Source of the DNA: Gemmatimonadota bacterium
Lineage (GTDB): Bacteria; Gemmatimonadota; Gemmatimonadetes; Longimicrobiales; Gaopeijiaceae
DNA: 5,715 nucleotides
Assembly: GCA_024638395.1 (NCBI GenBank)
Contig: JAHEKK010000242.1
Coordinates: 1-5,715, forward strand
Direction of reading: 5' to 3'
Positions 5,612 to 5,715 of the stretch are shown here, one piece after another (position 1 is the stretch's first letter; each line of letters starts with the position of its first letter). The notes under the pieces were generated by a model. The model saw only the letters and a program-made list of their open reading frames with translations. It did no database searches and was not told the origin of the DNA. A program made the translations under genes and the position numbers.

Positions 5612-5715
5612 GCAACCTCAGAGTCCCGGATCTCGATCGGCCAGGTGCCCGGTCTTGGGGGTGGGCGTCTCTCCCGTGAATCCGGAGATCGCCGTCCGCA
5701 CCATCGGGGCCTGGG
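5604..5715 (+). CDS. WecG/TagA/CpsF-family glycosyltransferase, N-terminal fragment (3'-truncated by window edge)
   Basis: Only the first 37 codons are present. After a short polar leader (MIEQPQSPGSRSAR), residues 15-37 read CPVLGVGVSPVNPEIAVRTI and end in GAW. This fits the opening of GT26 (WecG/TagA/CpsF) transferases, where an 'LGVxV' strand is followed by 'xxxxAVxxI..W'. The family adds a sugar, ManNAc or ManNAcA in characterised members, to a lipid-linked first sugar. It starts 8 bp before the stop of the priming transferase, in a different frame and with a good ribosome site, so the two belong to one operon and are probably consecutive steps. The catalytic Asp/Thr region is beyond the window, so the assignment rests on a short stretch plus context. 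The donor sugar is unknown. Confidence 0.72.
   Translation, partial: MIEQPQSPGSRSARCPVLGVGVSPVNPEIAVRTIGAW

Overview
The window looks like chromosomal DNA from a high-GC bacterium (about two-thirds G+C by eye). Two features suggest Gemmatimonadota or Acidobacteriota: the MacB/FtsX-like permease at the left edge resembles the large 'ADOP' permeases that are numerous in those phyla, and it sits next to a secreted carboxypeptidase-regulatory/VWA protein. This placement is an inference from gene content; the window contains no marker gene.

Layout, all genes on the + strand. (1) 1-1146: the 3' part of an ABC-type permease (periplasmic core plus C-terminal FtsX domain). The gene runs in from the left edge. 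(2) 1147-1274: a short intergenic region with three consecutive dyads: a GC hairpin right after the stop codon, a 14-bp palindrome, and a long stem-loop that abuts a strong Shine-Dalgarno sequence. (3) 1275-3254: a complete secreted protein with signal peptide, carboxypeptidase-regulatory-like domain, YfbK-type von Willebrand A domain with intact MIDAS, and a DUF3520-like C-terminus. (4) 3255-3535: a 281-bp intergenic region with a textbook intrinsic terminator at 3320-3360, then a plausible sigma-54 (-24/-12) promoter at 3443-3458, an imperfect direct repeat and a leader hairpin. (5) 3536-5611: a polyprenyl-phosphate sugar-1-phosphate transferase (WbaP/WcaJ class) with an unusual C-terminal extension of about 205 residues. 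(6) 5604-5715: the start of a WecG/TagA/CpsF-family glycosyltransferase, overlapping the previous stop by 8 bp and cut by the right edge.

The terminator divides the window into two units. To its left are an export/efflux-type permease and a secreted adhesion or metal-binding protein with no clear shared pathway. To its right an exopolysaccharide or surface-glycan operon begins: the phosphoglycosyl transferase would load the first sugar onto undecaprenyl phosphate, and the WecG/TagA-type enzyme would add the next one. Possible control by sigma-54 and the extra C-terminal domain on the priming transferase are the points most worth following. No mobile element, CRISPR array, tRNA or rRNA was recognised.
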